Notes: generated by a model not told the origin, from the sequence alone. Counted from the stretch's first letter, positions 33,679-42,752 are shown. The stretch is DNA of 64,000 nt from Rhizobium sp. N324 (GCF_001664485.1 NZ_CP013635.1:603631-667630); one strand, 5' to 3'. Made by a program: numbers and translations.

Positions 33679-34614
33679 ATGAACGCGAAGACGCCGCATT
33701 CCACCATCGGCGGAAACTGGGCGAGCCTGCTTCTGCCGATTGCGGCCGACGACAGCATCGAATTCGACAAGCTCGGCGAAGAGATCGACATCCTTATCAA
33801 GGCCGGCGTGGATGGTATCTATTCGAACGGCACGGCCGGCGAATTCCACAACCAGACGGAGGAGGAATTCGACAGGATCCAGGAGATGCTGGCGGGACGC
33901 TGCAAGGCTTCCTCCATGCCATTCGTGATCGGCGCCTGCCAGCCCGACCCGCTGATCATGCTCAATCGCGTCCGCCGCGCTGCGGCACTCGATCCCCGCG
34001 CCATTCAAGTCATATTGCCGGACTGGTGGCCGCTCACCGATGCCGAAGCGGTTGACTTCCTGAAACGGGCGGCCGACGTTGCCTGCGGAATTCCGCTCGT
34101 CCTCTACAATCCGCCGCATGCAAAACGGGTGCTGGCGCCAAAAGCGCTGGGCATGCTCTGCGCGGCAGTGCCCCAAGTGATCGGCGTCAAGCTGGCCGAT
34201 GGAGACGGTTCCTGGTACGCGGAAGCACGCCAGCATCTGTCCGGGCTTTCGCTCTTCGTCCCCGGCCATCATCTCGCAACCGGCGTCAGGCAAGGCGTCG
34301 CTGCCGGCTCCTTTTCCAATGTGGCCTGTCTCAATCCCCGCGGCGCTCAGATCTGGACGGTGTCGATGCGAAACGAACTCGACGCCGCACTCGAACTGGA
34401 ACGACGCATCTGCGCGTTCATGGACGCCCATATCGTCCCCTTCCGCCAACAATTCGGCTATTCGAACGCCGCTCTCGACAAGCTTTTGAGCGCCATCGGC
34501 AATTGGGGACCCGTGGGCACCCGTCTGCGGTTTCCTTATCGTTCGATCGACACGGAAGAAGCGGTCAGGTTGCGGCGCATCGCCCGTTCCGACCTTCCCG
34601 ATCTTTTTCCCTGA
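33679..34614 (+). CDS. DapA-family aldolase/lyase, second copy
   Basis: Second DapA-superfamily enzyme in the operon, 311 residues and clearly divergent from the first copy. GTAGEFHN near residue 52, LVLYNPPHAKRVL near 142 (Tyr) and IGVKLADGDG near 170 (Lys) keep the catalytic set. GGGGAGACAACAG precedes the ATG. It is the last gene of the operon. Two such enzymes could perform sequential steps or handle two stereoisomers; the substrate is not readable. Confidence 0.87.
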   Translation: MNAKTPHSTIGGNWASLLLPIAADDSIEFDKLGEEIDILIKAGVDGIYSNGTAGEFHNQTEEEFDRIQEMLAGRCKASSMPFVIGACQPDPLIMLNRVRRAAALDPRAIQVILPDWWPLTDAEAVDFLKRAADVACGIPLVLYNPPHAKRVLAPKALGMLCAAVPQVIGVKLADGDGSWYAEARQHLSGLSLFVPGHHLATGVRQGVAAGSFSNVACLNPRGAQIWTVSMRNELDAALELERRICAFMDAHIVPFRQQFGYSNAALDKLLSAIGNWGPVGTRLRFPYRSIDTEEAVRLRRIARSDLPDLFP

Positions 34615-34786
34615 GGTTCTTCGGCGTGAACAGCTGCCTCCGGGAGTAAAGACTGAAGCGATACAGATCCAGGCGATCTGAGATCGCAACAGCCGCCTTG
34701 AGCGAAGAGAAGAATTTTCTGTTGTCGCAAATGAAAAATCTGATTTACTGATATTCCGCTGCTTGGCTTTAAGGGGGATATTGCCG

Positions 34787-35461
34787 ATGCTGGGGACCCG
34801 CAGGGAAATTTTGCTTGGTGGTTTGGCGTTACTTGGCGCCGGTGCGGTCGGCAGACCGGCATTCGCCGCGGCGTCGTCCTATTTTGACGGCACCATCGTC
34901 GACAATGGCGTGACGTTCCGAGGGACCAACTTCGCCAAGATCGACAGGAAGTGGCACCGCCAGGTCGTCAAATATTTCAGCAGCGAGCCGATCGGCACCG
35001 TCGTCGTCGATACAAGGCATCATTTTCTCTACGTGATCATGGAGAACAAAACCGCCATTCGCTACGGCGTCGGCGTCGGCCGCGAAGGCTTCAAGTGGTT
35101 CGGCCGCGCCACGATCGACGCCAAGTCGCTGTGGCCGCGCTGGACGCCGCCGCCGGAGATGCGCAAGCGCCATCCCGAACTGCCCGAATTCGTCGCAGGC
35201 GGTTCACCGAAAAACCCGCTCGGCCCCCGCGCCATGTATCTGCATCGCGACGGCGTCGACACCGGCTATCGCTTCCATGGCACGCTTGAGCCTTGGAGCA
35301 TCGGCAAGGATGCTTCCAGCGGCTGTATCCGCATGTTCAACGAAGACGCCATCGACCTTTACCAGCGTTGCCCGATCGGCACGGCCGTGCAGGTTCTGCC
35401 GCATATTGCCGACCAGGCCGAAAGCACCACGCAGGTCAGCCAAACAACCCCGGTCGAATAA
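34787..35461 (+). CDS. L,D-transpeptidase (YkuD family)
   Basis: Exported peptidoglycan-modifying enzyme that forms 3-3 cross-links or attaches proteins to the wall. The product is 224 residues with a hydrophobic, Arg-led signal (TRREILLGGLALLGAG) ending AFAA. The catalytic motif is complete: HGTLEPWSIGKDASSGCIRM, with active-site His and Cys. ATG 34787 follows AAGGGGGAT; a TTG at 34763 is unlikely. It is paired with an OmpA-like lipoprotein gene 13 bases downstream, suggesting a cell-envelope anchoring unit. Confidence 0.92.
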   Translation: MLGTRREILLGGLALLGAGAVGRPAFAAASSYFDGTIVDNGVTFRGTNFAKIDRKWHRQVVKYFSSEPIGTVVVDTRHHFLYVIMENKTAIRYGVGVGREGFKWFGRATIDAKSLWPRWTPPPEMRKRHPELPEFVAGGSPKNPLGPRAMYLHRDGVDTGYRFHGTLEPWSIGKDASSGCIRMFNEDAIDLYQRCPIGTAVQVLPHIADQAESTTQVSQTTPVE

Positions 35462-35474
35462 GGAATATCACCTG

Positions 35475-36038
35475 ATGTCTGCTACGACCGGATATGCGAG
35501 CCGCCTTCTCACCGCGGCCATGCTCCTGGCACTTGCCGCCTGCTCCACCACGGAGATCGCTTCCCTGGAAGAACCCACTGCCGCGCCGATGACCGGCCAG
35601 ACCAACGATCCGGCGCCCGGCTTCGAAAACGTCGCGGCCGGAAGCGAAGAGGATTTTATCCTCAACGTCGGCCGGCGGATCTACTTCAAGCAGGATTCGG
35701 CCGCACTCGATTCCGTCGCCATGGCAACCTTGGACAACCAGGCCAATTGGCTCAACAGGAACCCGACCTGGCTGCTCAAGCTGCAGGGATTTGCCGACGA
35801 TTCCGGCTCCGCGTCCAAAATGGAAACGCTGTCGCAGAAGCGCGCCGATGCAGCGATGGCCTATCTCGCCTCGAAGGGCGTCGATCCGAAGCGCATGTGG
35901 GCCAAGGGCTACGGCAACGACCGCGAAGTTCGCGACTGCACGGATCGCTCCTGCAAGGTACAGAACCGGCGCGTTGTCACCAATCTCCGCACCCAGCCCG
36001 ACGCGGTCAGACCGCGCCGCCTGCCGCATCGGCGATAG
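35475..36038 (+). CDS. OmpA-like peptidoglycan-associated lipoprotein
   Basis: Outer-membrane lipoprotein of 187 residues: lipobox LAAC with Cys at about residue 23, a flexible linker rich in Thr/Pro (about 25-55), then an OmpA/Pal domain (about 65-175). LQGFADDSGSASKMETLSQK matches the peptidoglycan-binding core, although the usual Asp-x-x-Gly-x-Asp is altered to FADDSGSAS. CTDRSCKVQNRRV near the end may form a disulfide. Directly downstream of the L,D-transpeptidase gene, so probably co-expressed. Confidence 0.9.
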   Translation: MSATTGYASRLLTAAMLLALAACSTTEIASLEEPTAAPMTGQTNDPAPGFENVAAGSEEDFILNVGRRIYFKQDSAALDSVAMATLDNQANWLNRNPTWLLKLQGFADDSGSASKMETLSQKRADAAMAYLASKGVDPKRMWAKGYGNDREVRDCTDRSCKVQNRRVVTNLRTQPDAVRPRRLPHRR

Positions 36039-36312
36039 AGCCTCTGACATCCAAAGCGCGTGGAGATCGTAAGCCGAATTCACGAGCGATCTAACCGTTA
36101 TGCACCACGAACTGCACATTCTACAGATGAAGCTTCTGCGCTAGCTCGCTCCTCAGCCGTTGATGTCTTCGTCGAGACTTGCGACATCATCAAAGAAAGG
36201 ATCGCGCGCTGGCGACCCCCGCGCTTCGATCGTTATTTGCGGCGAAAGCCCTCTTGGCAACGAGATTATTAGGTTGCTACCTAGCATCATATTCAGCAAC
36301 GGGGGATCACAA

Positions 36313-37398
36313 ATGACTTTAATTGCTGGGCTCGTAAGGCCCCCATATTTTCTCGCTGTTGGAGACGCACTCCTTACGACCAACTCCCGCATTCACCACG
36401 ACGCTCCAATTCCGACACAACGGTTACCCAACGAGACCGAACAAATGTCTGATAGTGGCCTGTGGGTCGCAGGCCTTGCTCGGAAAATTTTCCCAATTGG
36501 CTCATTTCTGGTTCTAGGCTGGAGTGGAACAATGGGTGCCTACGAGCATTCATTCAAGTTTCTATTCGCAAACTCCCCAGATGTTATGCTGAGCTTTTCC
36601 GATTTCCAGCATTTAGTAGAGAACGCGAATCTTCCTCGCGGTTCCGATGCTAGTTGGTTCATCTTCGGCATATCTAAGGACTACGGACCGGTTTCCGTTT
36701 CTCACAATATAGCCAAAAGCACTCCAAAAGAAGGCAGTTTTAATTTGCTTGGCGGGTCTGGACGGAAGCATTTTGAACAATTTTTAAATGATCAAGCCAT
36801 AGTCCCACTAGACGGAACTGGTTTGTTCGCTGAATTGCTCGGCGCATGTGCTAAATATTTGCTGGCCCAACATCGGCAGGGACGCTTTCTGAAGGAAGGG
36901 GTTGGAGGCGCTTTCGACATTATAGTAAGTGGAGAATCGGCCTTTGAGCAACTTGATCACGTACTATATGTATTCCGCGATTATTGGGACGAGAGCGAAG
37001 CAAACCTTGTCCAGTGCGACGCACAATACGTTACTAAAACAGGCTGTACTTTCAGCAAAATCGATGCAGTATACTACGCAACTCATTTAGGCAGATCGCT
37101 GTTTGTGGGTCGCTGGCATCAAGGCGGACCAGATTTCTTTGAAATCGAAACGCCGTACCTGGAGCCTCGACCGTTGGAGAAAACGCCACATATGTGGGGC
37201 GTCGATTATGTTGTAGAAACTCTGACTCACTATACTGGGAAAAGGCCAGTCTCGATCCTTCCATCTTCAGAAGAATATGATTTTCAAATCGACGCCAGCG
37301 GTCATCCGCAGCTAAAATTTCCAATGGAGCTCTCGCAAGAATGCGAGCAAGCTCTGCGAAACTGTCTGGAAGCTCGGCGGACTGACACAGGCAAGTGA
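36313..37398 (+). CDS. Proteasome/HslV-like Ntn-hydrolase domain protein, unassigned
   Basis: The product is 361 residues with no signal peptide. The first 190 or so residues can be laid on the HslV/proteasome beta fold: after removal of Met1 the new N-terminus is Thr (TLIAGLVR), an Asp lies at position 17 from that Thr (LAVGD), GLARKIF resembles the HslV Lys33 region, LVLGWSGTMGAYEHSFKFL resembles the GFAGGTADA helix, and FNLLGGSGRKHFEQFL the GSGGNYA segment. The C-terminal 150 residues are unrecognised. No HslU/Mpa-type ATPase is nearby. GGGGGATCACAA precedes the ATG; an in-frame extension to 36160 has no ribosome site. The gene and its flanks (about 36060-37550) are visibly AT-richer than neighbours, suggesting transfer. 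The fold call is by eye. Confidence 0.75.
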   Translation: MTLIAGLVRPPYFLAVGDALLTTNSRIHHDAPIPTQRLPNETEQMSDSGLWVAGLARKIFPIGSFLVLGWSGTMGAYEHSFKFLFANSPDVMLSFSDFQHLVENANLPRGSDASWFIFGISKDYGPVSVSHNIAKSTPKEGSFNLLGGSGRKHFEQFLNDQAIVPLDGTGLFAELLGACAKYLLAQHRQGRFLKEGVGGAFDIIVSGESAFEQLDHVLYVFRDYWDESEANLVQCDAQYVTKTGCTFSKIDAVYYATHLGRSLFVGRWHQGGPDFFEIETPYLEPRPLEKTPHMWGVDYVVETLTHYTGKRPVSILPSSEEYDFQIDASGHPQLKFPMELSQECEQALRNCLEARRTDTGK

Positions 37399-37552
37399 AA
37401 GAGAGACCTCCTTGCCGACCAAGTTGGGAATCACTTACGAGACCCTGCCACGCTGCACCAACATGAGATCGCCCACAACAATCCCGGCATCAGTCGCTAT
37501 TGCGAGCGCTTCAGATAGTCTGCTTGAAATATCAGGAGAATGCAGCCTCTAG

Positions 37553-40015
37553 CTAATGCGAAGGCGGCAGCACGTGGGTGAGTGGTGAGGACAGATCAAC
37601 GACGAACCGGATATCCGCCGCATTCGGTGCCACGACCAGCTGGTAGTCGCCAGGTTCGGCGCGGAAGGCGCCGGCCTCGACGTCGAAATAGGCGAGGTCG
37701 CGCGGCAGGATCTTCATTGTAGCCGTGCCGGTCTCGCCGGGCTGCAGCGAAAGTTTTGCGAAGGCGCGTAGCTCCTTGTCCGGCCGCTCCACTTTGGTCT
37801 TCGGCGAACGCACATAGAGCTGCACCAGTTCGGATCCCGCCCGGTCGCCGGTATTGGTCAGGTCGACACTGACGGTCACGCCTTCGGCGCCCATTTCGCC
37901 AGCCGACAGCCGCGGTGCACCCCAGGTGAAGCGGGTATAGCCAAGGCCGAAGCCGAAGGGGAAGAGCGGCTCGACGGCATGGGTATCGTGATGACGGTAA
38001 CCGACGAAGACGCCTTCGGCATAACGCACATGCCCATCCTTGCCGGGATAGACGGCGGGATCGCCTGTGATGGCGGAATTGTCGGCCAATGCCTTCGGGA
38101 ATGTCTGCGGCAGGCGGCCGCCGGGCTCGACATCGCCGAACAGCACATCGGCGAGCGCATTGCCGAGTTCCTGCCCCGGATACCACATCTCGAGCACGGC
38201 GCGGACCTTGCCGAGCCAGGGCATTTCCACCGGGCCGCCGGTCTGCAGCACGACGACGGTATTGGCGTTGGCGGCCGCCACGCGCTCAATCAGTTCCTCC
38301 TGCCGGCCCGGAAGCCGCATGTCGGGCAGGTCCAACCCCTCCGTATCCCATTCGCCGTCGCGGCCAACGAAGAGAAGCGCCACATCGGCATTGCGGGCCG
38401 TCTCGACGGCTGCCTCGATATCGGCCTCGCCGAGCGGTTTTTCCACGCCGAAACGAACAGCGATGAGGTTGATGCCCTCGCCGCTCGCGATGGACGGCTC
38501 ATACGCGACCGTCAGCTGATAGGCTCGGCCGGCTTCGAGCGCCACGCTGCCGCGCTGTTCGTCATTGGCGGTGCCGAAATAGTTTTCGCCGCGTGTCCAA
38601 CCCTCATGGCCGTCGACCGTGAGCCTGCCATCGACGAAGAGCCGCGCCAGGCCGGCATTGGTCATGCCGAAGACATGATCGCCGCTCTCCTCCGGCACGT
38701 ACTGCATGGTCATCCTGGCCGAGAAATCGGCAGGGTCGAGTTCGCCCGATGGCAGCTCGAACCAGAAGAACTCGCCCTTGTCGACGGTCTCGACATGCAG
38801 CGGCTCGCCCTTGCAGCCGCGTCCCTTGAAATATTCGACGGTGATCTTTCCCTTGAACACGTCGATTAGGCGATTGTGGCGGCAGCCGACCGCATGGCTG
38901 ATGCTGTTGGCATTGGAAAGGGCGGCGCGGATGCCTTCGAGCGGGCTTACCGTATAATGCGCCGCGATCTGCGCACTGCCGCCGCCCATGACGCGTGCGC
39001 TCGCCGCATTCGGTCCGATGACCGCGATGCGGTCGAGCGAGGTCTTGGCAAGCGGCAGGATGCCGTCATTCTTCAGAAGCACCGCGCCCTCGGCACCGAG
39101 GCGCCGGATCAGTGCACGATCCTCCGGCAGATCGATTGCCCGTTCCGTCAGATCGGGCTTGTTCTCGAAGGCGCCAACGCGCTCCAGCAAAACCAATATG
39201 CGCCGCGCCGCGGCGCGTACCGCAGCGGCTTCGACCTTGCCCTCGCGCACGGCAGCGACCAGCTTTTCGCCGCGGTCGCGCGCCGGCCCCGGCATTTCGA
39301 GATCGAGGCCGGCATTGATCGTCTCGGCGGTCGAATGCGAGCCGAACCAGTCGGACATCACGATGCCGTCGAAGCCCCATTCCTCGCGCAGCACCTTGGT
39401 CAGCAGCCAGCGATGCTCGCTGGTATAGGTGCCATTCAGGCGGTTATAGGAGGACATGACGGCCATGACGCCGGCGCGGCGCACCGGCTGTTCGAAGGGC
39501 GGCAGGTAGATTTCGCGCAGCGTCCGCTCGTCGATATCGGAAGACATGGTCTGCCGCTCTATCTCGGATTCGTTGCCGGCGAAATGCTTGATCGTCGCCG
39601 CGATCCCCTCGCCCTGCACGCCGTCGATATAGGCGACGGCCAATTCGGCCGTCAGCATCGGATCCTCGGAATAACATTCGAAATTGCGCCCGTTGAGGCC
39701 GGAGCGGTGGATATTCACCGTGGGCGCCAGCAGCACGGCCGCACCCTTGCTCTTTGCCTGGCGCGCAAGGGCTGCGCCCATCTGCGAGACGAGATCGGGA
39801 TTCCAGCTGGCGCCGAGCGCAACGGCGACGGGAAAGCACGTCGCCTTGACGCCGGCGACCAGCGAACCGGCGCCGCGTGCGCCGTTCGGCCCGTCCGTCA
39901 CCTTGATCTTCGGCACGCCGAGACGCTCGACCGGAACGGTCGTCCAGAAATCGGCGCCGGATAGCAAGGAGACCTGCTCCTCGAGCGTCATCTGGTCGAG
40001 AATGGAATCGATCAT
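37553..40015 (-). CDS. Beta-glucosidase, glycoside hydrolase family 3 with PA14 domain
   Basis: Cytosolic beta-glucosidase-type enzyme of 820 residues without a signal peptide. GH3 N-terminal barrel (about 1-300), where DGIVMSDWFGSHSTAETI carries the nucleophile Asp (SDW, near residue 220), the alpha/beta sandwich (about 310-385, 560-650), an inserted PA14 domain (about 390-540; YVPEESGDHVFGMTNAGLAR) and a C-terminal fibronectin III-like domain (about 700-790; TNTGDRAGSELVQLYV). This layout is that of plant-glucoside hydrolases of Agrobacterium and Rhizobium. GGGAGGTTTGC precedes the ATG. Divergent from a TetR regulator across a 16-base palindrome. Confidence 0.93.
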   Translation of the reverse strand: MIDSILDQMTLEEQVSLLSGADFWTTVPVERLGVPKIKVTDGPNGARGAGSLVAGVKATCFPVAVALGASWNPDLVSQMGAALARQAKSKGAAVLLAPTVNIHRSGLNGRNFECYSEDPMLTAELAVAYIDGVQGEGIAATIKHFAGNESEIERQTMSSDIDERTLREIYLPPFEQPVRRAGVMAVMSSYNRLNGTYTSEHRWLLTKVLREEWGFDGIVMSDWFGSHSTAETINAGLDLEMPGPARDRGEKLVAAVREGKVEAAAVRAAARRILVLLERVGAFENKPDLTERAIDLPEDRALIRRLGAEGAVLLKNDGILPLAKTSLDRIAVIGPNAASARVMGGGSAQIAAHYTVSPLEGIRAALSNANSISHAVGCRHNRLIDVFKGKITVEYFKGRGCKGEPLHVETVDKGEFFWFELPSGELDPADFSARMTMQYVPEESGDHVFGMTNAGLARLFVDGRLTVDGHEGWTRGENYFGTANDEQRGSVALEAGRAYQLTVAYEPSIASGEGINLIAVRFGVEKPLGEADIEAAVETARNADVALLFVGRDGEWDTEGLDLPDMRLPGRQEELIERVAAANANTVVVLQTGGPVEMPWLGKVRAVLEMWYPGQELGNALADVLFGDVEPGGRLPQTFPKALADNSAITGDPAVYPGKDGHVRYAEGVFVGYRHHDTHAVEPLFPFGFGLGYTRFTWGAPRLSAGEMGAEGVTVSVDLTNTGDRAGSELVQLYVRSPKTKVERPDKELRAFAKLSLQPGETGTATMKILPRDLAYFDVEAGAFRAEPGDYQLVVAPNAADIRFVVDLSSPLTHVLPPSH

Positions 40016-40043
40016 GCAAACCTCCCAAGGAAATCCTTAAACC

Positions 40044-40059
40044 TACCGATTACTCGGTA
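40044..40059. promoter_or_regulatory. Putative TetR operator between the beta-glucosidase and tetR genes
   Basis: Perfect inverted repeat TACCGA-TTAC-TCGGTA, 28 bases from the beta-glucosidase start and about 100 bases from the tetR start. TACCGAGTAATCGGTA-like palindromes are common TetR-family sites. It probably lets the regulator repress both genes. Confidence 0.65.
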
Positions 40060-40161
40060 TTTTTAAGATGTCAATCCGGCAAGCCTGATGTATGGATGGA
40101 GAAGCATGGAAGAAATCGGGCGACGGCGCCGATGGCCGCGCCAAGGGGCAGACAGGAGACG

Positions 40162-40797
40162 ATGGCAGAATTGTCGGAACAGCAGACCGGAGAGGAAAAA
40201 CGACGGCGCCGATCCCGCAAGGGAGAGACACGCCGCGCGGAAATCCTGACGGCGGCGATGCGGCGTTTTGCCGAAGACGGCTACCAGAATGCGGCAATCG
40301 GCGACATCGCCCGCGATGTCGGCCTGTCGCTGCCCGGCCTGCTGCATCATTTCCCCACCAAGGTCGATCTGCTGCTCGCGATCCTCGCCAAACGCGATCT
40401 CGAAAGCGCCGATTTCATCGGACATTATCGCTCCGATCTCAGCGGCCTGCTCCAGGGCATGGTCGCCGTCTTCCGCCGCAACACCGAATTGCTCGAGGTC
40501 GTCAGGGCCTTCGCCATCCTGAATGCGGAGAGCCTGATGAAGGACCACCCCGCCAAGGCCTGGTTCCTCGCCCGCGCCACCCAGATGCAGAGCGACATCG
40601 CCGCGACCTTCGGACGGGCGATTGCCGACGGCACGATCGACGCCAAGATCGATGGTGAGGCGATGGCCGCCGAACTCATCGCAGTGATGGACGGCCTGCA
40701 GATGCTCTGGTTGCGCGACCCCACCCGTTTCGACATGGTCGGCGGCCTGGAAGCCTATGTCGGGCGGCTGCTGGCAAGCCTCGGTTTGGAAGGCTGA
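40162..40797 (+). CDS. TetR-family transcriptional regulator
   Basis: Repressor of 211 residues: N-terminal helix-turn-helix (about 20-65; TRRAEILTAAMRRFAEDGYQ and AAIGDIARDVGLSLPGLLHHF), then a helical ligand domain. The start at 40162 follows AGGAGACG. It is divergent from the beta-glucosidase gene with a palindrome in the gap; the inducer is probably a glucoside or its aglycone. The 3' end overlaps the convergent alpha/beta hydrolase gene by 43 bases. Confidence 0.9.
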   Translation: MAELSEQQTGEEKRRRRSRKGETRRAEILTAAMRRFAEDGYQNAAIGDIARDVGLSLPGLLHHFPTKVDLLLAILAKRDLESADFIGHYRSDLSGLLQGMVAVFRRNTELLEVVRAFAILNAESLMKDHPAKAWFLARATQMQSDIAATFGRAIADGTIDAKIDGEAMAAELIAVMDGLQMLWLRDPTRFDMVGGLEAYVGRLLASLGLEG

Positions 40798-41642
40798 TCA
40801 CATAGAGCTTCATCGAAGCGGGCCAACCAATCCATGATGCGGCTGACCGCTTCGTGATATCTTTGCCCGACCAGCAAACCGGTATGCGTCGTTCCCCGGA
40901 GACCCAGATATTCGCCGCCAATGTGGCGTGCCGCCGCCCTACCGCGGCGATCATCGTCTTCACCGCCGACAGCCGAGATGACCAGGCTGGGGCATGTGAT
41001 CTTTTCGCCATCGACGGAAATTCCTTCCGCCCCGAAATGAAAGGAAAATGCAGCGAATGCCTTCGCCGATTCCATCGACAGGTACTTCCGCTGGAACGCG
41101 ATATCTTCGAGCGTTTCATCGGCGCTGCTTTGCTCCTCGCGCCCCGGCGCCGGCACGACGAGGTCGGGCATTCGTGGCGCAAGGTCACGATAGGGCACCT
41201 CGGCATGCACTTCCCTGCAAATGCTGGAATCGATCAACACCAGCCCGGCAATCCTGACGTTTTCCGCCAGTTTCTGGCTAAGGATTCCCCCCATGCTGAA
41301 GCCGATCACGATTGGGGCGACTGCGCATTCCTCAACGATGTCGAAGATCGCCTCCCGGATGTCGTCGAGGTAATCCTCAAAGGTCACTTTGGTCAAATCG
41401 ACCGATCGGCTCTTGTAGTGGCCGCGCAAGTTGAGGCAATACGCTCTCCATCCGGCCGATATGAAGTGAGGAATGTACTTGCTCCACATCCAGCTCCCGG
41501 TGAAGGCGCCGTGAACGAAGAGCAGAGGCGGCCGGACGGAATGATCTGAGCCCTTGTCCCCATGGAAAACGTCTAGAAGCAGGTCGTTCTCTCCGATGTA
41601 TTTCGTCGTGTGCTCGGGCAATTCTTTCGCAAAGTCCCGCAT
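40755..41642 (-). CDS. Alpha/beta hydrolase
   Basis: Serine hydrolase of 295 residues. PPLLFVHGAFTGSWMW provides the oxyanion-hole region (HGAF), VIGFSMGGILSQ the GxSxG nucleophile near residue 110, and LGLRGTTHTGLLVG the probable catalytic His near residue 250. The start at 41642 follows GGGAGTAAGCGGC; an ATG at 41672 has no ribosome site. It is divergent from a LysR gene, a typical regulator-target pair. An esterase or lactonase role is likely; the substrate is unknown. Confidence 0.85.
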   Translation of the reverse strand: MRDFAKELPEHTTKYIGENDLLLDVFHGDKGSDHSVRPPLLFVHGAFTGSWMWSKYIPHFISAGWRAYCLNLRGHYKSRSVDLTKVTFEDYLDDIREAIFDIVEECAVAPIVIGFSMGGILSQKLAENVRIAGLVLIDSSICREVHAEVPYRDLAPRMPDLVVPAPGREEQSSADETLEDIAFQRKYLSMESAKAFAAFSFHFGAEGISVDGEKITCPSLVISAVGGEDDDRRGRAAARHIGGEYLGLRGTTHTGLLVGQRYHEAVSRIMDWLARFDEALCDQPSKPRLASSRPT

Positions 41643-41796
41643 GCCGCTTACTCCCTTCGTATTGGCAGACATCGCCCGCGGGCTGCGCCTCGCTGGCCCG
41701 CGGCTTCGGGAACAAAGGATATTTTATACGCAATATTGATCAATTGCCCATGTTGGACATACATAAAGGACACAATATCTCTAATCTGGGTGCTGC

Positions 41797-42720
41797 ATGG
41801 AAAGCCTCGCGAGCATTTTTGCCCTTGTCTACGCTGCCGAACAGCAGAGCTATGTGGGGGCCGCGCGCGTCGCCGGAGTTTCGCCATCCGCCATCGGAAA
41901 GGCGGTCGCGCGTTTGGAAAGCCGGCTGGGCGTGCGGCTCTTCAACCGCACGACACGCAGTATCAGTCTGACCGAGGAAGGGGCGGTCCTCTACGAACGC
42001 TTCAAGCGCATCATCGACGATATGGAGGATGCCGAGGCAACCATCGTGCGTAGCCGCGAACGCCCCAGGGGACGCCTGCGGGTCAGCGTGCCGCATATCG
42101 TCGGCCATCACTTGCTGATGCCGATCCTGCCGATCTTCGCGGCGCGATTTCCGGAGATCGAACTGGACATCGATTTCGAAGACAGGGTCATCGATCTGGT
42201 CGCCGAGGGCCTGGATGTCGTCGTGCGCAGCGGCGAGCTTGCCGATGCACGGTTGATCGCCCGCCGTCTCGGCGATCAGCATTTCGTCGTTTGCGGCAGT
42301 TCCGACTATCTCGAGCGTCGCGGACGGCCGGAGACGCCTGATGATCTCGCCCGGCACGCCTGCATTCACTTCAAATATCCATCCAGCGGCCGGATCGCGC
42401 CATGGGCATTCCATCCGCCATCTGAGCGGCTGCTTTTGCCGAGAAGCCTGACCTTCAACAACACCGATGCGGGACTGCGGGCAGCGCAGGACGGCCTCGG
42501 GCTCGCGCATCTGCCGGTCTATGTCGCCGAGCCGCACATCCGAGCCGGCACTTTGATCCCCATCCTCACCGCCTTCATGGCGCCGTTCGGCTCGCTCTCG
42601 CTCGTTTGGCCATCCAACCGGCAGCTTTCGCCGAAAATCCGCGCTTTCGTGGATTTCGTGGTCGAGAATTTTACCGCCCGACCCGAGGCATTTCGACCGG
42701 CGATAAACTTGTCCCGATGA
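41797..42720 (+). CDS. LysR-family transcriptional regulator
   Basis: Regulator of 307 residues: N-terminal winged helix (about 5-62; SYVGAARVAGVSPSAIGKAV, then RLESRLGVRLFNRTTRSI) and a periplasmic-binding-protein-like effector domain (about 90-300). It belongs to the CrgA/DsdC-like group with a strong SVPHIVGHHLLMPILPIF start of the effector domain. Divergent from the alpha/beta hydrolase; the AT-rich gap of about 150 bases likely contains the binding site. Confidence 0.9.
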   Translation: MESLASIFALVYAAEQQSYVGAARVAGVSPSAIGKAVARLESRLGVRLFNRTTRSISLTEEGAVLYERFKRIIDDMEDAEATIVRSRERPRGRLRVSVPHIVGHHLLMPILPIFAARFPEIELDIDFEDRVIDLVAEGLDVVVRSGELADARLIARRLGDQHFVVCGSSDYLERRGRPETPDDLARHACIHFKYPSSGRIAPWAFHPPSERLLLPRSLTFNNTDAGLRAAQDGLGLAHLPVYVAEPHIRAGTLIPILTAFMAPFGSLSLVWPSNRQLSPKIRAFVDFVVENFTARPEAFRPAINLSR

Positions 42721-42735
42721 TCAGATCTATGCGAG

Positions 42736-42752
42736 CCGATCGTTTCGATCGG
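42736..42752. terminator. Hairpin between convergent lysR and chemoreceptor genes
   Basis: Perfect seven-base stem CCGATCG / CGATCGG with a TTT loop, 16 bases after the LysR stop. It lacks a clear U-run and may serve both directions. Confidence 0.4.

Noticed and set aside
36160-36312. In-frame N-terminal extension of the Ntn-hydrolase-like protein
   Set aside because: No ribosome site at the upstream ATGs, whereas GGGGGATCACAA precedes the ATG at 36313, and only the shorter form places Thr at position 2.
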